From Microbacterium jejuense (GTDB taxonomy: Bacteria; Actinomycetota; Actinomycetes; Actinomycetales; Microbacteriaceae): a DNA stretch of 64,000 bases. The stretch lies in the NCBI RefSeq assembly GCF_019511665.1, contig NZ_JAEUAW010000008.1, forward strand, positions 62,001-126,000. Reading direction: 5' to 3'. This document shows, piece after piece, positions 35,088 through 44,360 of the stretch; the first letter of the stretch is position 1; every line of letters begins with the position of its first letter. Made by a program: the position numbers and the translations under genes. The notes below the pieces were generated by a model. That model was not told the DNA's origin, searched no databases, and saw only the letters and a program-made list of their open reading frames with translations.

Positions 35088-35521
35088 CAGACGAGCCCGC
35101 GACGATACGCGATGACGCTCGCGAGTCCGCCGACGATCCCCGACGCCGCGAAGCCGAGGAACATCGTGTTGGCGATCCAGAACCAGTCCGCCTCGAACGC
35201 GCACAGGACGATCACCCCGAGCCCGGCGATGACGAGGAACGCCTGGCCCACCCGCGTCGACATGTGGGAGATGTCGCGGTCCCGCTGATCGCTCTTGCCG
35301 ACGCCGTCGGGATCGCGCATGCCCGCCACGATCCCCCACACGATGCTGACGACGATCGCCGCGACGATGCTGACTCCGATGGTCCACAGCATGAGGGGCA
35401 CCCAGTCGACCGCATCGAGCGGGCCACCGCCCGCCTGCTGCAGCACGAGCACCACGTACACGATCACGCCGACGACGCTCACGATGAGACTCGCCCAGAT
35501 GTTGCGCTCCTCGTAGGCCAT
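35087..35521 (-). CDS. Four-helix membrane protein of unknown function
   Basis: A 144-residue protein with four predicted membrane segments (about 9-29, 41-65, 90-110, 115-138) and a charged loop [16 protein letters not shown] in the middle. The ATG at 35521 has GAAGGAGGT upstream. It is first in an operon with the XRE regulator and the quinone-oxidoreductase-like gene. It may sense a membrane signal for the regulator; this is an inference from gene order. Confidence 0.85.
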   Translation of the reverse strand: MAYEERNIWASLIVSVVGVIVYVVLVLQQAGGGPLDAVDWVPLMLWTIGVSIVAAIVVSIVWGIVAGMRDPDGVGKSDQRDRDISHMSTRVGQAFLVIAGLGVIVLCAFEADWFWIANTMFLGFAASGIVGGLASVIAYRRGLV

Positions 35522-35537
35522 GAGCCGACCTCCTTCG

Positions 35538-35601
35538 TGTAAAGAATCTTTGACACACGTACGGTACGGCGACGGACTCGTCATGTCAAGGATTCTTTAC
35601 A
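35538..35601 (-). promoter_or_regulatory. XRE operon promoter flanked by paired 18-bp operator
   Basis: TGTAAAGAATCTTTGACA (35538-35555) and TGTCAAGGATTCTTTACA (35584-35601) are inverted copies matching at 17 of 18 positions. On the minus strand the outer copy supplies the -35 TTGACA (35589-35584). After 17 bases comes TACCGT (35566-35561), and the inner copy covers the transcription start. Binding to both would shut the promoter, a strong sign of autoregulation. Confidence 0.75.
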
Positions 35602-35632
35602 TTTCGGATGCCGCGGGTCGGTCCCGCGACAG

Positions 35633-35676
35633 GGCGACGCCCCCGCCCCTCCTCGTGGAGGGACGGGGGCGTCGCC
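35633..35676 (-). terminator. Terminator hairpin after esterase gene
   Basis: A 20-bp stem (35633-35652 with 35657-35676, one mismatch) with loop TCGT lies about 60 bases downstream of the esterase stop. Stem bases are almost all G/C and no T-run follows, typical of high-GC actinobacterial terminators. Confidence 0.7.
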
Positions 35677-35734
35677 GTCATGCAGGCCGGAGAGCGACCT
35701 CAGGTGCCGCGGCAGCCCGCGACGCGAGAGCGCC

Positions 35735-37933
35735 TCACCCGTCCACCGGCTGGAACAGCCGGGGAGCGAGGTCGATGAGGTTCTTCTGCCACGTGTCCCA
35801 GCCGTGCGGACCCACGGTCGCACCCGCGAACTCGTACTCGATGCCGGCCTGATCCAGCGCCGAGAGCGAGCTGATCACCCCGCCGTAGGCGAAGTCGGTG
35901 ATGTCGCCGGTGTAGATGCGGAACATCTCGGTCCCGGCGTTGATCGCGGCGGCATCCACGCCCGCCGTGCTGCCGAACCCTGCCGACATGGTCGAGATCC
36001 AGGCGAACTCACCCGGGTGCGCCTTCAGGACCGAAACCGTGCGCGCGCCGCCGGCAGACAGGCCCGCGAGCGCGCGCTGCGCGGGATCGGAGCTGACGTT
36101 GTACGCGGCCTCGGTGGCAGGGACCACATTCTCCAGCAGCTCTCTCGGGTAGTCGCCCACGTTCCCGTTCGGCATCACCACCACCATCGGCTCAAGCGCC
36201 CCGTCGAGCGACAGGTTGTCGAGGATCTGACCCGCGCGTCCCATCTCGACCCAGTCGGTCCAGCTCTGCCCGCCGCCGTGGTTGAGGACCAACAGCGGGT
36301 ACGGCTCGGCGCGCGCGGGGTCATAGCCCGGAGGCGTCCAGACGTACGCGCTGCGCTGCTGCCCGGCGACGGTGCTCTGGTAGGTGAGCACGTCGAGGTC
36401 GCCGCCCGTCCCGGCCGGGACATCCGTGAGCAGCCGCGACTCCTCCCCCTCGACCAGGAACGTGCTCCACGCCGGCTCCGACGTGATGCGCGTGGGGTTG
36501 GAGGCGTCCTTGACCGACTGCCGGTCGACGATGAGGCGGTAGTGGTAGAACCACGGGTCGAGCGGGCCGACGGTGGCCCGCCAGCGGTCGCCGACCTTGT
36601 TCATCTCGACGCGCAGCCAGCTGCCGCCCGGCGCCCAGTTCGCCCACACCGAGACGTACTGCGCGTCGGCGAAGGCTGTCGTGGTCTCGAACGTGACGAA
36701 GCCGTCGTCGGTGATGAACGGCGTCGGCGTCGTGCCCGGCGCGGGCGGCTCGAACCGCTCGGTGAGCGCCGTGTGCCCGTCGCTCATCGCGGGGTCGGAG
36801 GCGCTGCCGGTGAACAGGCGCGGCGCGAAGTCGATGAGGTTCTCCTGCCACGCGTTCCAGTTGTGCCCCGCGTCGGGGTTCACGCCGTCGAACTGGTACT
36901 CCAGGCCGATCTCGTCGAACTTCGCGAGCGAGTCGTAGACGTCGTTGTAGGCGATGTCGGTCTTGTTGCCGACGTAGACGCGGAACAGCCCGGTCCGGTC
37001 GTTCATCCGGTCGACGGCGAGATCGTCGAGGTCGCCGAAGCGCCCCGCGCCGAACGTGCCGATGGCCCCGAACTCTCCGGGGTGCTCGCTGAACACCTCG
37101 AACGCCTGGCCTCCGCCCATCGACAGACCTGCGAGCGCGCGCTTCTCTTTCGAGGGAGACACGTTGTAGGTGCGCTCCACGGCCGGCACGATGTTGCCCA
37201 GCAGTTCTGCCGAGAAGTCCGAGACGTTCCCGTTGCCCATCACGACGAGCATGTCCTGGATGCCGCCGGACAGCCACAGGTTGTCGAGGATCTGCTCGGC
37301 GCGGCCCACCTCGACCCAGTCGCGGTAGCTCTGCCCGCCTCCGTGCTGGAGGTACAGCACCGGCAGCTTCTTGCCCTTCGGCTTGTACGTCGGCGGCACC
37401 CAGACGAGCGCTTCTCGCTCCTCGCCTGCGACGGTGCTCGTGTACGAGAGCGTCTGGATGACGCCCGCCTGCTGCGGGGCGTCGGCGAGCAGCGCGGCGG
37501 AATCACCGGGGATGAAGAAGGTGCTCCACTCCGGCTCGGAGGCGACGCTGGTCGGGTTGCTGGCATCCTTCAGCACTTTGCTGTCGTCGCCGGTCACCTG
37601 GTAGTAGTACAGGCCGGGCTCGAACGGCCCGTAGGTCGCGGTCCAGTTCGCGCCGCTGCGCTGAAGCCCGATCTGGGCCCAGTTGTGCGACGGACCGAAG
37701 TTGCCCTCGACCACCAGCTGCGACACCGGGCCGACGGCCGCTTCGACCGCGGCGTTGGGCACCGCGATCCGCAGATAGCCGCCGTCCTGCGGAGCGACCC
37801 ACGGGTCCGCGGCGACGGCGGGAGTCGCCGCGACCAGCCCGGCCAGCGCCAGAACCGTCGCGGTCAGGACGGCGGCCGCCCGCCTCGCTCTTCCCGACCG
37901 GCTGGGGGCTCGGTCCTCGGATGTGATCTTCAT
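35735..37933 (-). CDS. Secreted tandem-duplicated esterase (feruloyl/enterochelin-esterase-like)
   Basis: A 732-residue exported protein made of two copies of the same unit. A signal peptide (about 1-42, cut near AVAA) leads to an early-set domain (43-140) and a CE1-type esterase (150-375). A second early-set domain (about 395-505) and second esterase (510-732) follow. Nucleophile motifs are LAGLSMGG and LAGLSAGG. Candidate histidines are in DAGHNW and VGPHGW. Each esterase carries HGGGQS and QILDNL. GAGGAA precedes the ATG. With the nearby arabinofuranosidase it probably releases acyl (perhaps ferulate) groups from arabinosyl polymers. The substrate is inferred. Confidence 0.83.
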   Translation of the reverse strand: MKITSEDRAPSRSGRARRAAAVLTATVLALAGLVAATPAVAADPWVAPQDGGYLRIAVPNAAVEAAVGPVSQLVVEGNFGPSHNWAQIGLQRSGANWTATYGPFEPGLYYYQVTGDDSKVLKDASNPTSVASEPEWSTFFIPGDSAALLADAPQQAGVIQTLSYTSTVAGEEREALVWVPPTYKPKGKKLPVLYLQHGGGQSYRDWVEVGRAEQILDNLWLSGGIQDMLVVMGNGNVSDFSAELLGNIVPAVERTYNVSPSKEKRALAGLSMGGGQAFEVFSEHPGEFGAIGTFGAGRFGDLDDLAVDRMNDRTGLFRVYVGNKTDIAYNDVYDSLAKFDEIGLEYQFDGVNPDAGHNWNAWQENLIDFAPRLFTGSASDPAMSDGHTALTERFEPPAPGTTPTPFITDDGFVTFETTTAFADAQYVSVWANWAPGGSWLRVEMNKVGDRWRATVGPLDPWFYHYRLIVDRQSVKDASNPTRITSEPAWSTFLVEGEESRLLTDVPAGTGGDLDVLTYQSTVAGQQRSAYVWTPPGYDPARAEPYPLLVLNHGGGQSWTDWVEMGRAGQILDNLSLDGALEPMVVVMPNGNVGDYPRELLENVVPATEAAYNVSSDPAQRALAGLSAGGARTVSVLKAHPGEFAWISTMSAGFGSTAGVDAAAINAGTEMFRIYTGDITDFAYGGVISSLSALDQAGIEYEFAGATVGPHGWDTWQKNLIDLAPRLFQPVDG

Positions 37934-38028
37934 CGATTCCTCATTCCGTGTGACTCGGCCGGCCCGGGGCGCGCACGCTCCTGCGGACCGACAGGGGACG
38001 CCGCGGGAGAGCTCCGTCGCCTGGGGAA

Positions 38029-38087
38029 TTACAACGTAGTAAACCCGCTGCGCTCACACTCTGACAGAACCGGTCCGACGGGGTCAA
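38029..38087 (-). promoter_or_regulatory. Promoter of duplicated esterase with operator A1
   Basis: On the minus strand TTGACC (38087-38082), 18 bases, then CAGAGT (38063-38058), a moderate promoter. Downstream lies TTACAACGTAGTAA (38029-38042), the first of three copies of the same LacI-type palindrome in this divergent region. Confidence 0.5.
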
Positions 38088-38094
38088 GAGGAAT

Positions 38095-38145
38095 TTACAA
38101 CGTCGTAGATTCGGTCTTTACAACGTCGTAAACCGTCGCTAGCCT
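38095..38145 (+). promoter_or_regulatory. Promoter of second esterase with operators A2 and A3
   Basis: TTTACA (38117-38122), 17 bases and TAGCCT (38140-38145) form a promoter. Its -35 is inside the palindrome TTACAACGTCGTAA (38118-38131). A further copy, TTACAACGTCGTAG, lies at 38095-38108, 23 bases earlier. Repressor bound at A3 would exclude polymerase. Confidence 0.62.
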
Positions 38146-38197
38146 GTGCGTGCCGAGCCGCATCGCGACGGCAGACCCCATTCAAGGAGGAAGAGCA

Positions 38198-39748
38198 ATG
38201 AGCGTTTTTCAATGGAGAAATCGCGCCGGGGAGGATTCGGACGAGACCGTCGGCCATCGTCGCCGCACTCGGCTCGGGAAGCCCCTCGCCGCTCTGGGGC
38301 TCGCGGCGGCCATGGTGTTGAGCACCGTGCCGATGGCCGCCCAGGCCGACGACGCGAACCTCACGCCCGGCCCGACCGTCTACGCGGATCCCTCGTCGCC
38401 GACGGGGTACACCGGTCACTTCGTGTACTACGACCCGGATGCGACGAGCGTGCGCTTCGTCGCCGACATCCTGCTGCGCAACTGGGCCGACCAGAGCGAC
38501 CCCACCGTCTACCAGCCGTCGCAGTACACGCCCGGCCTCATGCGCGGCGGCGGCGGCTACGACGTCGAGATGACCGACGCAGGCAACGGGTACTGGGTCG
38601 TCGACGTGCCGCTCGCGGCCGGCGCGAACCAGTACTGGTTCTACGTGGACGGCAACACGAGCCTGTGGGTCGCGGATCCGGCCAACTCGCCGATCTTCGC
38701 GCCCGACGGGCTCACCGGAACGGCTCGGCGCGCCTTCAACAAGGTGTTCGTCCCATACGACGCGGCCAAGCAGGACTTCGCGCCGCTGGCCGCGCGCCAG
38801 ATCGAGCTCCCGCGCGCCGATTCGCCGAAGGGCACGTGGAGCTACGTGCCCTTCCAGGTGAACGGCACGACGCGCACGCTGGGCGTGTATCTCCCGCCGG
38901 ACTACGACCCGAACCGGGCGGAGCCGTACAAGACGATCTACATGCAGCACGGGAGCGGCCAGGATCAGTCCGACTGGATGAACATGGGCGACGTCCCCGT
39001 CATCATGGACAACCTGATCCAGGACGGCACCACCGAGCCCGCCGTCGTCATCACGACCAACACCAACTACCTCGGAAGCTCCGCGCAGGGGTACCCGAAC
39101 CTGCGCAACGTCGTGATCCCGTTCGTGGAGGCGAATTACAACGTCTCTCTGGACGCGATCGACCGCGCGTTCGCCGGGCTCTCCATGGGCGCCGGCGTCA
39201 CGCAGACCCTGATCAACTTCGACGCCGACGCGTTCGGGTACTACGGTCCGTGGAGCGGCGGCGCCAGCGTCCGCACCACGACGCCGGATCTCGACAAGCC
39301 GTACATCCTCTTCGGCGGCGGCAAGTGGGACTTCGGCCTGCCGAACGCGAACACGGTGGCGGCGCTGGACCAGGTCGGATTCGTCGAGAACGTCGTGGTG
39401 GCGGGAGCGCACGACTTCAACACCTGGAACCAGATGTTCGCGATCTTCGCGCGCGACTACCTCTGGCAGCCGGAGTCCTTCCTCCAGGACGAGGTCGACA
39501 CCCTGAAGGCCGGGGTGGCCGCGGCGGGCCTGAACAAGGGCAACACGACCGCCTTGACGGTCAAGCTCGATCAGACGCTCGACCTGGTGACGAAGGACGA
39601 CTCCGCGGGAGCGCTCGAGGTCCTGGCCGGCTTCGCCGCCCAGGTGTCCGAGTTCGAGGCCGCCGGCAAGCTGACGGCCGAGCAGGCGAGCAGTCTCACG
39701 GCGGTCGCCCAGAAGATCACGTCGAATCTGGGTCACTGGCTGCAGTGA
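38198..39748 (+). CDS. Secreted esterase (CE1/Fes-like) with C-terminal helical domain
   Basis: A 516-residue exported enzyme. It has a long signal peptide (about 1-50, ending AAQA), an early-set domain (60-190) and an esterase domain (220-440) with nucleophile motif FAGLSMGAG and histidine in GAHDFNTW. A C-terminal helical FIMAH/FIVAR-like region (about 450-516) may bind cell wall or carbohydrate. AAGGAGGA precedes the ATG. It diverges from the duplicated esterase and shares the TTACAACG operators, so the two should be co-expressed. The substrate is inferred to be acylated arabinosyl glycans. Confidence 0.83.
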   Translation: MSVFQWRNRAGEDSDETVGHRRRTRLGKPLAALGLAAAMVLSTVPMAAQADDANLTPGPTVYADPSSPTGYTGHFVYYDPDATSVRFVADILLRNWADQSDPTVYQPSQYTPGLMRGGGGYDVEMTDAGNGYWVVDVPLAAGANQYWFYVDGNTSLWVADPANSPIFAPDGLTGTARRAFNKVFVPYDAAKQDFAPLAARQIELPRADSPKGTWSYVPFQVNGTTRTLGVYLPPDYDPNRAEPYKTIYMQHGSGQDQSDWMNMGDVPVIMDNLIQDGTTEPAVVITTNTNYLGSSAQGYPNLRNVVIPFVEANYNVSLDAIDRAFAGLSMGAGVTQTLINFDADAFGYYGPWSGGASVRTTTPDLDKPYILFGGGKWDFGLPNANTVAALDQVGFVENVVVAGAHDFNTWNQMFAIFARDYLWQPESFLQDEVDTLKAGVAAAGLNKGNTTALTVKLDQTLDLVTKDDSAGALEVLAGFAAQVSEFEAAGKLTAEQASSLTAVAQKITSNLGHWLQ

Positions 39749-39764
39749 TGCGGTCCTGACATGG

Positions 39765-39797
39765 GGGCTGCCTGCGGGATCTCACCGCCGGCAGCCC
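39765..39797. terminator. Hairpin between convergent esterase and LacI genes
   Basis: GGGCTGCC (39765-39772) pairs with GGCAGCCC (39790-39797) around a 17-base centre that can pair further (GCGG with CCGC). It lies between two convergent genes and could stop transcription from both sides. Confidence 0.45.
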
Positions 39798-39843
39798 TCT
39801 CTCATGCGTCGGCGCCCGCAGGCCGCGCGCTCCTCCCGCGCGC

Positions 39844-40851
39844 TCAGCGCGACGGCGCGGCCGTGGAATCCCGCACGACGAGGGAGGTCGCCAGCTCGAC
39901 CCGGGTGATCTCGCGCTGCGGATCCTCCGCCAGCTGCAGAACGAGCCGCGTCGCCTGCTCCGCCATCTCGCGCAGTGGCTGATGGATCGTCGTGAGCCGC
40001 GGACGCGCGAGCTCGGCGACCGCGAGGTCGTCGAACCCGACGACCGAGAGGTCGCGGGGCACCACGACGCCGGCCGCCGAGGCCGCGTGCAGCACACCGA
40101 GGGCCTGCAGATCGTTCCCCGCGAAGATCGCCGTCGGCGGGCTCGGCAGACGCAGCAGCTCTGCCGCGTGCCGCTCGCCCCCGTTCCGGTGGAAGTCGCC
40201 GAAGCGGACCCATTCCGCATCGATGGCTGCGCCCGCGGCAGTCATGGCGGAGCGGTAGCCGTCGAGCCGGGCGAGCGATGCCATGACCTGTTCCGGCCCC
40301 GTGATCGCCGCGACCCGTCGATGGCCGAGCTCGAGCAGATGTCTCGTGGCCGCCACGCCTCCCGACCAGTTCGCAGAGCCGACGGACGGGATGCCGGGCG
40401 CAGGGTCGCCCGCCGGATCGATGATGACGAACGGGATGCCTCGCGCCTTCAAGGTCGCCCTGCCCTCGGCGGGCACATCGGCGAACAGGAGGATGATCCC
40501 CGTCGGGCTGCGCCGCACGACGGCATCCACCCATTCCGGACCGGCCGAGCGGCGGTCGCCGCTCACCGAGAGCGAGACGGCCAGCCCCGCCTCCGCCGCG
40601 CTCTCGCGCACGCCCTCGATGATGGCGAGCGCCCAGTCGCCGCCGAGCTCCTGCAGCACCACCTCGATGTACTCGCGGCGCTGCCGGCTCCTGCGGCGCC
40701 GGTATCCGCTCTGGCGCAGCTGCTCCTCCACGAGCGCTCTCGTGGACGACGAGACGTCGGACGCCCCGTTGAGCACCTTCGAGATCGTCGTCAGCGACAC
40801 CCCCGTCCGAGCGGCGATCTCTTTGAGGGTCACCCGGTTCGTCTGCGACAT
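39844..40851 (-). CDS. LacI-family transcriptional regulator
   Basis: A 335-residue repressor. The helix-turn-helix VTLKEIAARTGVSLTTISKVLNG is at about 7-29, and the effector domain resembles those of xylose/arabinose-type LacI regulators. It sits between the esterases and the arabinofuranosidase and is one of two candidates (with 50271) for reading the TTACAACGTNGTAA operators. No copy of that palindrome precedes its own start, so it may not be autoregulated. Confidence 0.88.
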   Translation of the reverse strand: MSQTNRVTLKEIAARTGVSLTTISKVLNGASDVSSSTRALVEEQLRQSGYRRRRSRQRREYIEVVLQELGGDWALAIIEGVRESAAEAGLAVSLSVSGDRRSAGPEWVDAVVRRSPTGIILLFADVPAEGRATLKARGIPFVIIDPAGDPAPGIPSVGSANWSGGVAATRHLLELGHRRVAAITGPEQVMASLARLDGYRSAMTAAGAAIDAEWVRFGDFHRNGGERHAAELLRLPSPPTAIFAGNDLQALGVLHAASAAGVVVPRDLSVVGFDDLAVAELARPRLTTIHQPLREMAEQATRLVLQLAEDPQREITRVELATSLVVRDSTAAPSR

Positions 40852-40927
40852 CTCACACCGGCGGCCGCTCAGACCGTGCAGCGTCGCAGGATCGTTCCAG
40901 CGCCCGCGGTGATGACGTTCTCCATGG

Positions 40928-42433
40928 TCAGGCCAGGGTGAGAACCGTCCACGACACGGGCGGAAGCGTGATCGTCACGGTGCCTTCGCCGATCTGCACG
41001 GAGGTGTTCGGTCGGGGCACCACCCGGTCCGGGTGGTCCAGGGTGTTCGCCGCGTGGATGTCGTCGTCGAAGAGCGAGAACGCCTCGGCGTCGCCGAAGT
41101 CCGCGAGGGCGCGGGTGTCGATCTCGAGCGTCACCTCATCCGTCAGGCTCCGGTTCACGGCGAAGACGGTCGTCCCGCCCTCGTCGTGCGTCGCCACGGC
41201 GTCGACGATGCTCACCTCGCCGTAGCGCTCGGTGTCGTACGTGGGGCTGTCGAGCCTCAGCTCGAGCGCGGTGGCACGCGCCAGGCGCGACGTGAGCGAG
41301 AACGGGTAGAAGGTGGTCTGACGCCACGCGGGTCCGCCGGGCTCGGTCATGATCGGTGCGATGACGTTCACCAGCTGCGCGAGGCTCGCCGAGGTGACCC
41401 GGTCGGCGTGGCGGATCAGCGAGATCATGAGACTGCCGAAGACGACGGCATCCAGAACCGAGTACGAGTCCTCGAGCAGGCGCGGCGCGACCGGCCACGT
41501 CTGCACATCGGTGATCCGGTCGACGTCGTGGTAGCGGGACTGGTACCACACGTTCCATTCGTCGAACGAGATGTTGATCGTCTTCTCGCTGCGGACGACG
41601 GCCTTGACGGAGTCCGCGGTCGCCACGACGGCGTCGATGAAACGGTCCATGTTGACGCCCGACGCGAGGAAGCCCGCGTAGTCGGCGCCGTCGGGCTCGT
41701 AGTAAGCGTGGCACGAGATGAAGTCGACGTTGTCGTATGTCTTCTCCAGCACGATGCGCTCCCACTCGCCGAAGGTCGGCATCTGGGCGCTCGAGCTGCC
41801 GCACACGACGAGTTCGAGGTCGGGGTCGATCTGCCGCATCGCCGCCGCCGTCTTCGCCGCGAGCTGCCCGTACTCCTCGGCGGTGCTGTGGCCGAGCTGC
41901 CACGGACCGTCCATCTCGTTGCCCAGACACCACATGCGGATGCCGTGCGGCTCCGGTCGCCCGTTCGCGACGCGCTGATCCGCCCAGAAGGTACCGGACG
42001 TCAGGTTCGCGTACTCGAGGACGTCGAGCGCCTCGAGGATCCCCCGGGTGCCGAGGTTGATGGCGTACATGAGCTCGCCGCCGACCTTGTCGAGCCACGT
42101 CGCGAACTCGTCGAGCCCGATCTCGTTGGTCTCGGTCGAGTGCCAGGCCAGGTCCAGCCGTCGCGGGCGGTCCTCACGTGGCCCGACGCCGTCTTCCCAC
42201 CGGTAGCCCGAGACGAAGTTCCCGCCCGGGTAGCGGACGGTCGAGACCCCCAGCTCGCGCACCAGCTCGATCACATCGGTCCGGAATCCGTCCTCGTCGG
42301 CCTGCGGATGTGACGGCTCGTAGATGCCGTCGTACACGCATCGGCCCAGATGCTCGACGAACGAGCCGAAGAGACGACGGTCGATCGGACCGACCACGAA
42401 GTGCGGGTCGACGGTGAGATGTGTGCGGATCAT
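40928..42433 (-). CDS. abfA: Alpha-L-arabinofuranosidase, GH51
   Basis: A 501-residue retaining glycosidase that removes L-arabinofuranose from imported arabino-oligosaccharides. The acid/base is Glu173 in LGNEMDGPW and the nucleophile Glu292 in ISFDEWNVW. The (beta/alpha)8 barrel is followed by a C-terminal beta-sandwich. No signal peptide is seen, so it is cytoplasmic. AAGAGAA precedes the ATG. It is last in the operon after the binding protein and two permeases. No araA, araB or araD gene is present in the window. Confidence 0.93.
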   Translation of the reverse strand: MIRTHLTVDPHFVVGPIDRRLFGSFVEHLGRCVYDGIYEPSHPQADEDGFRTDVIELVRELGVSTVRYPGGNFVSGYRWEDGVGPREDRPRRLDLAWHSTETNEIGLDEFATWLDKVGGELMYAINLGTRGILEALDVLEYANLTSGTFWADQRVANGRPEPHGIRMWCLGNEMDGPWQLGHSTAEEYGQLAAKTAAAMRQIDPDLELVVCGSSSAQMPTFGEWERIVLEKTYDNVDFISCHAYYEPDGADYAGFLASGVNMDRFIDAVVATADSVKAVVRSEKTINISFDEWNVWYQSRYHDVDRITDVQTWPVAPRLLEDSYSVLDAVVFGSLMISLIRHADRVTSASLAQLVNVIAPIMTEPGGPAWRQTTFYPFSLTSRLARATALELRLDSPTYDTERYGEVSIVDAVATHDEGGTTVFAVNRSLTDEVTLEIDTRALADFGDAEAFSLFDDDIHAANTLDHPDRVVPRPNTSVQIGEGTVTITLPPVSWTVLTLA

Positions 42434-42485
42434 TCTTCTCTTTCAGGGGAGGGCGAACCGGTGCGCGGAGCACCGGCGCGTCGGG

Positions 42486-43415
42486 TCACTTGAGGCTTCC
42501 GATGGCGAGTCCTCCTCGCCAGTACTTCTGCAGCGTGAGGAAGGCGATGATCAACGGGATCACCGACACCAGCGAGCCGAGCACGATGATGCTCCACAGG
42601 CTCTGTCCGCCCGCCGCACCGTAGGTGGAGGCGGTGGACTGCCACAGCCCGATGCCGACGGTCACGGGGTACAGCTGGTTGTTCGACAGCATGACCAGCG
42701 GCAGGAAGTAGTTGTTCCAGGCCGCGACGACCGACAGCAGCAGCACCGTCACGATCGCCGGACGCAGGAGCGGCAGCGCGACGACGAAGAACGACCGGAA
42801 CTCTCCCGCGCCGTCCACCCGGGCGGCGTCCAGCAGCTCGTCCGGCACCGCGTCGCGCGCGTAGACGCACATGAGGTAGACGCCGAAGGGGTTGAGCAGC
42901 GTGGGGATGATGACGGCCCAGATCGTGTTGGTGAGCCCCGCCTGCGCGAACAGCACGAAGGTGGGGATGACGAGTGCCGTCATCGGCACCATGACCGAGC
43001 CCAGCAGGATCGCGAACGACAGCCGTCGCCCCGCGAAGCGGTACTTCGCGAAGCCCCAGCCCGCCAGCACCGCCAGCACCGTCGCTCCGACTCCGCCGGC
43101 GATCGCGTAGAGGGCCGAGTTGGCCAGCCAGCGGGCGTAGATGCCGCCGCTGTACGTGAACAGATCGACGAGGTTCGAGATGTAGTTGATGTCGTCCGCG
43201 AACCACAGCGAGCTGCCTCCGCCGAACAGACCGGCGGAGCTCTTGGAGCTGTTGACGATGAGCCACCAGAAGGGGACGAGGAAGTAGATCACCAGCAGCG
43301 CGAGCACGATGTTCAGCGTGACGCGGCTGCGGGGGCGGCCGCTGGAGCGGCGGCGCTCGATCACCGGCCGCGTCTTGCCGGGCGCGGCGGTGAGGTCGAC
43401 GGGGGTGGCGCTCAT
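42486..43415 (-). CDS. Sugar ABC transporter permease (MalG-like)
   Basis: A 309-residue CUT1 permease with a basic cytoplasmic N-terminus, about six membrane segments and an EAA-type loop (LLDAARVDGAGEFRSFF). Its ATG overlaps the stop of the upstream permease (ATGA), so the two are coupled. It serves the importer of the arabinosyl locus. Confidence 0.91.
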   Translation of the reverse strand: MSATPVDLTAAPGKTRPVIERRRSSGRPRSRVTLNIVLALLVIYFLVPFWWLIVNSSKSSAGLFGGGSSLWFADDINYISNLVDLFTYSGGIYARWLANSALYAIAGGVGATVLAVLAGWGFAKYRFAGRRLSFAILLGSVMVPMTALVIPTFVLFAQAGLTNTIWAVIIPTLLNPFGVYLMCVYARDAVPDELLDAARVDGAGEFRSFFVVALPLLRPAIVTVLLLSVVAAWNNYFLPLVMLSNNQLYPVTVGIGLWQSTASTYGAAGGQSLWSIIVLGSLVSVIPLIIAFLTLQKYWRGGLAIGSLK

Positions 43416-44338
43416 GAGAAGAAGCTCCCTCGCTTGCGGGTCGCGAACATGAAGATGTAGACGCAGACGAACACGACCGCTCCCAGCGCGAACGAGATCG
43501 CCGAGCCGTAGTTGTAGTTCGCGAGCGAGAACGCCTGCTGGTACGCGTACATGTTGGGTGTGAAGTCGTCCGGGATGGCTCCGGCGGCCAGCTGCTGGAG
43601 GATCTTCGGCTCGTTGAAGAACTGCAGCGTCCCGATGAGGGCGAACACCAGGATCAGCACGAGGGCCGGCGCGAGCAGCGGGATCTTGATCCGCAGGACG
43701 ATCTGCCACTGCGATGCCCCGTCGATGCGGGCTGCCTCGTAGAGGGTCGGATCGATCCCCTGGAGCGCCGCGTACAGGATGATCATGTAGTAGCCCGCCC
43801 ACTGCCACGTGACGATGTTCAGCAGTCCGTAGAAGATCAGGCTGCTGCTCAGGAAATCGGGCGCCTCACGGCCGAAACTTTCGAAGATCTCCGCGAGGGG
43901 ACCGAAGTTGTCGCTGTAGAGGAACCCCCACATCAGCGCCCCGATCACGGTCGGGATCGCGTACGGCATGAAGATCATCAGGCGCGAGAAGCGCGCGAAG
44001 CGCGAGACCACGATGTCGAGGATCAGGGCGATCGCCAGCGACACCGCCATCTGCAGCGGGATCAGCACGACCGAGAAGCGGATGACGAACCAGACGCCGT
44101 CGAGGAAGGACGGGTCGGTGAACGCCTTCGCGTAGTTGCCGAAGAGGACGAAGCGCGTCCCTCCGATGAGCGACTTCTGGAAGAGGCTGAGGTAGAACGC
44201 GTAGCCGATCGGGAGGACGAGCAGCGCGAGGAAGATGATCCCGAACGGGGCGACGAAGGCCCAGCCCGTCAGGTTCTGACGAACGGTCGTCGACCTTCGG
44301 CTCCGGGATGAGACGGGGGCGGCAGTGGAGGCTGACAT
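43412..44338 (-). CDS. Sugar ABC transporter permease (MalF-like)
   Basis: A 308-residue CUT1 permease with about six membrane segments and EAA loop YEAARIDGASQWQIV. The ATG at 44338 is preceded by CGGAGAA and gives a normal short N-terminus; the frame from 44386 runs through the hairpin and was rejected. It follows the binding-protein gene after a strong hairpin. Confidence 0.91.
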   Translation of the reverse strand: MSASTAAPVSSRSRRSTTVRQNLTGWAFVAPFGIIFLALLVLPIGYAFYLSLFQKSLIGGTRFVLFGNYAKAFTDPSFLDGVWFVIRFSVVLIPLQMAVSLAIALILDIVVSRFARFSRLMIFMPYAIPTVIGALMWGFLYSDNFGPLAEIFESFGREAPDFLSSSLIFYGLLNIVTWQWAGYYMIILYAALQGIDPTLYEAARIDGASQWQIVLRIKIPLLAPALVLILVFALIGTLQFFNEPKILQQLAAGAIPDDFTPNMYAYQQAFSLANYNYGSAISFALGAVVFVCVYIFMFATRKRGSFFS

Positions 44339-44360
44339 GTTTCTCCGGGTCTGTGAAGGC

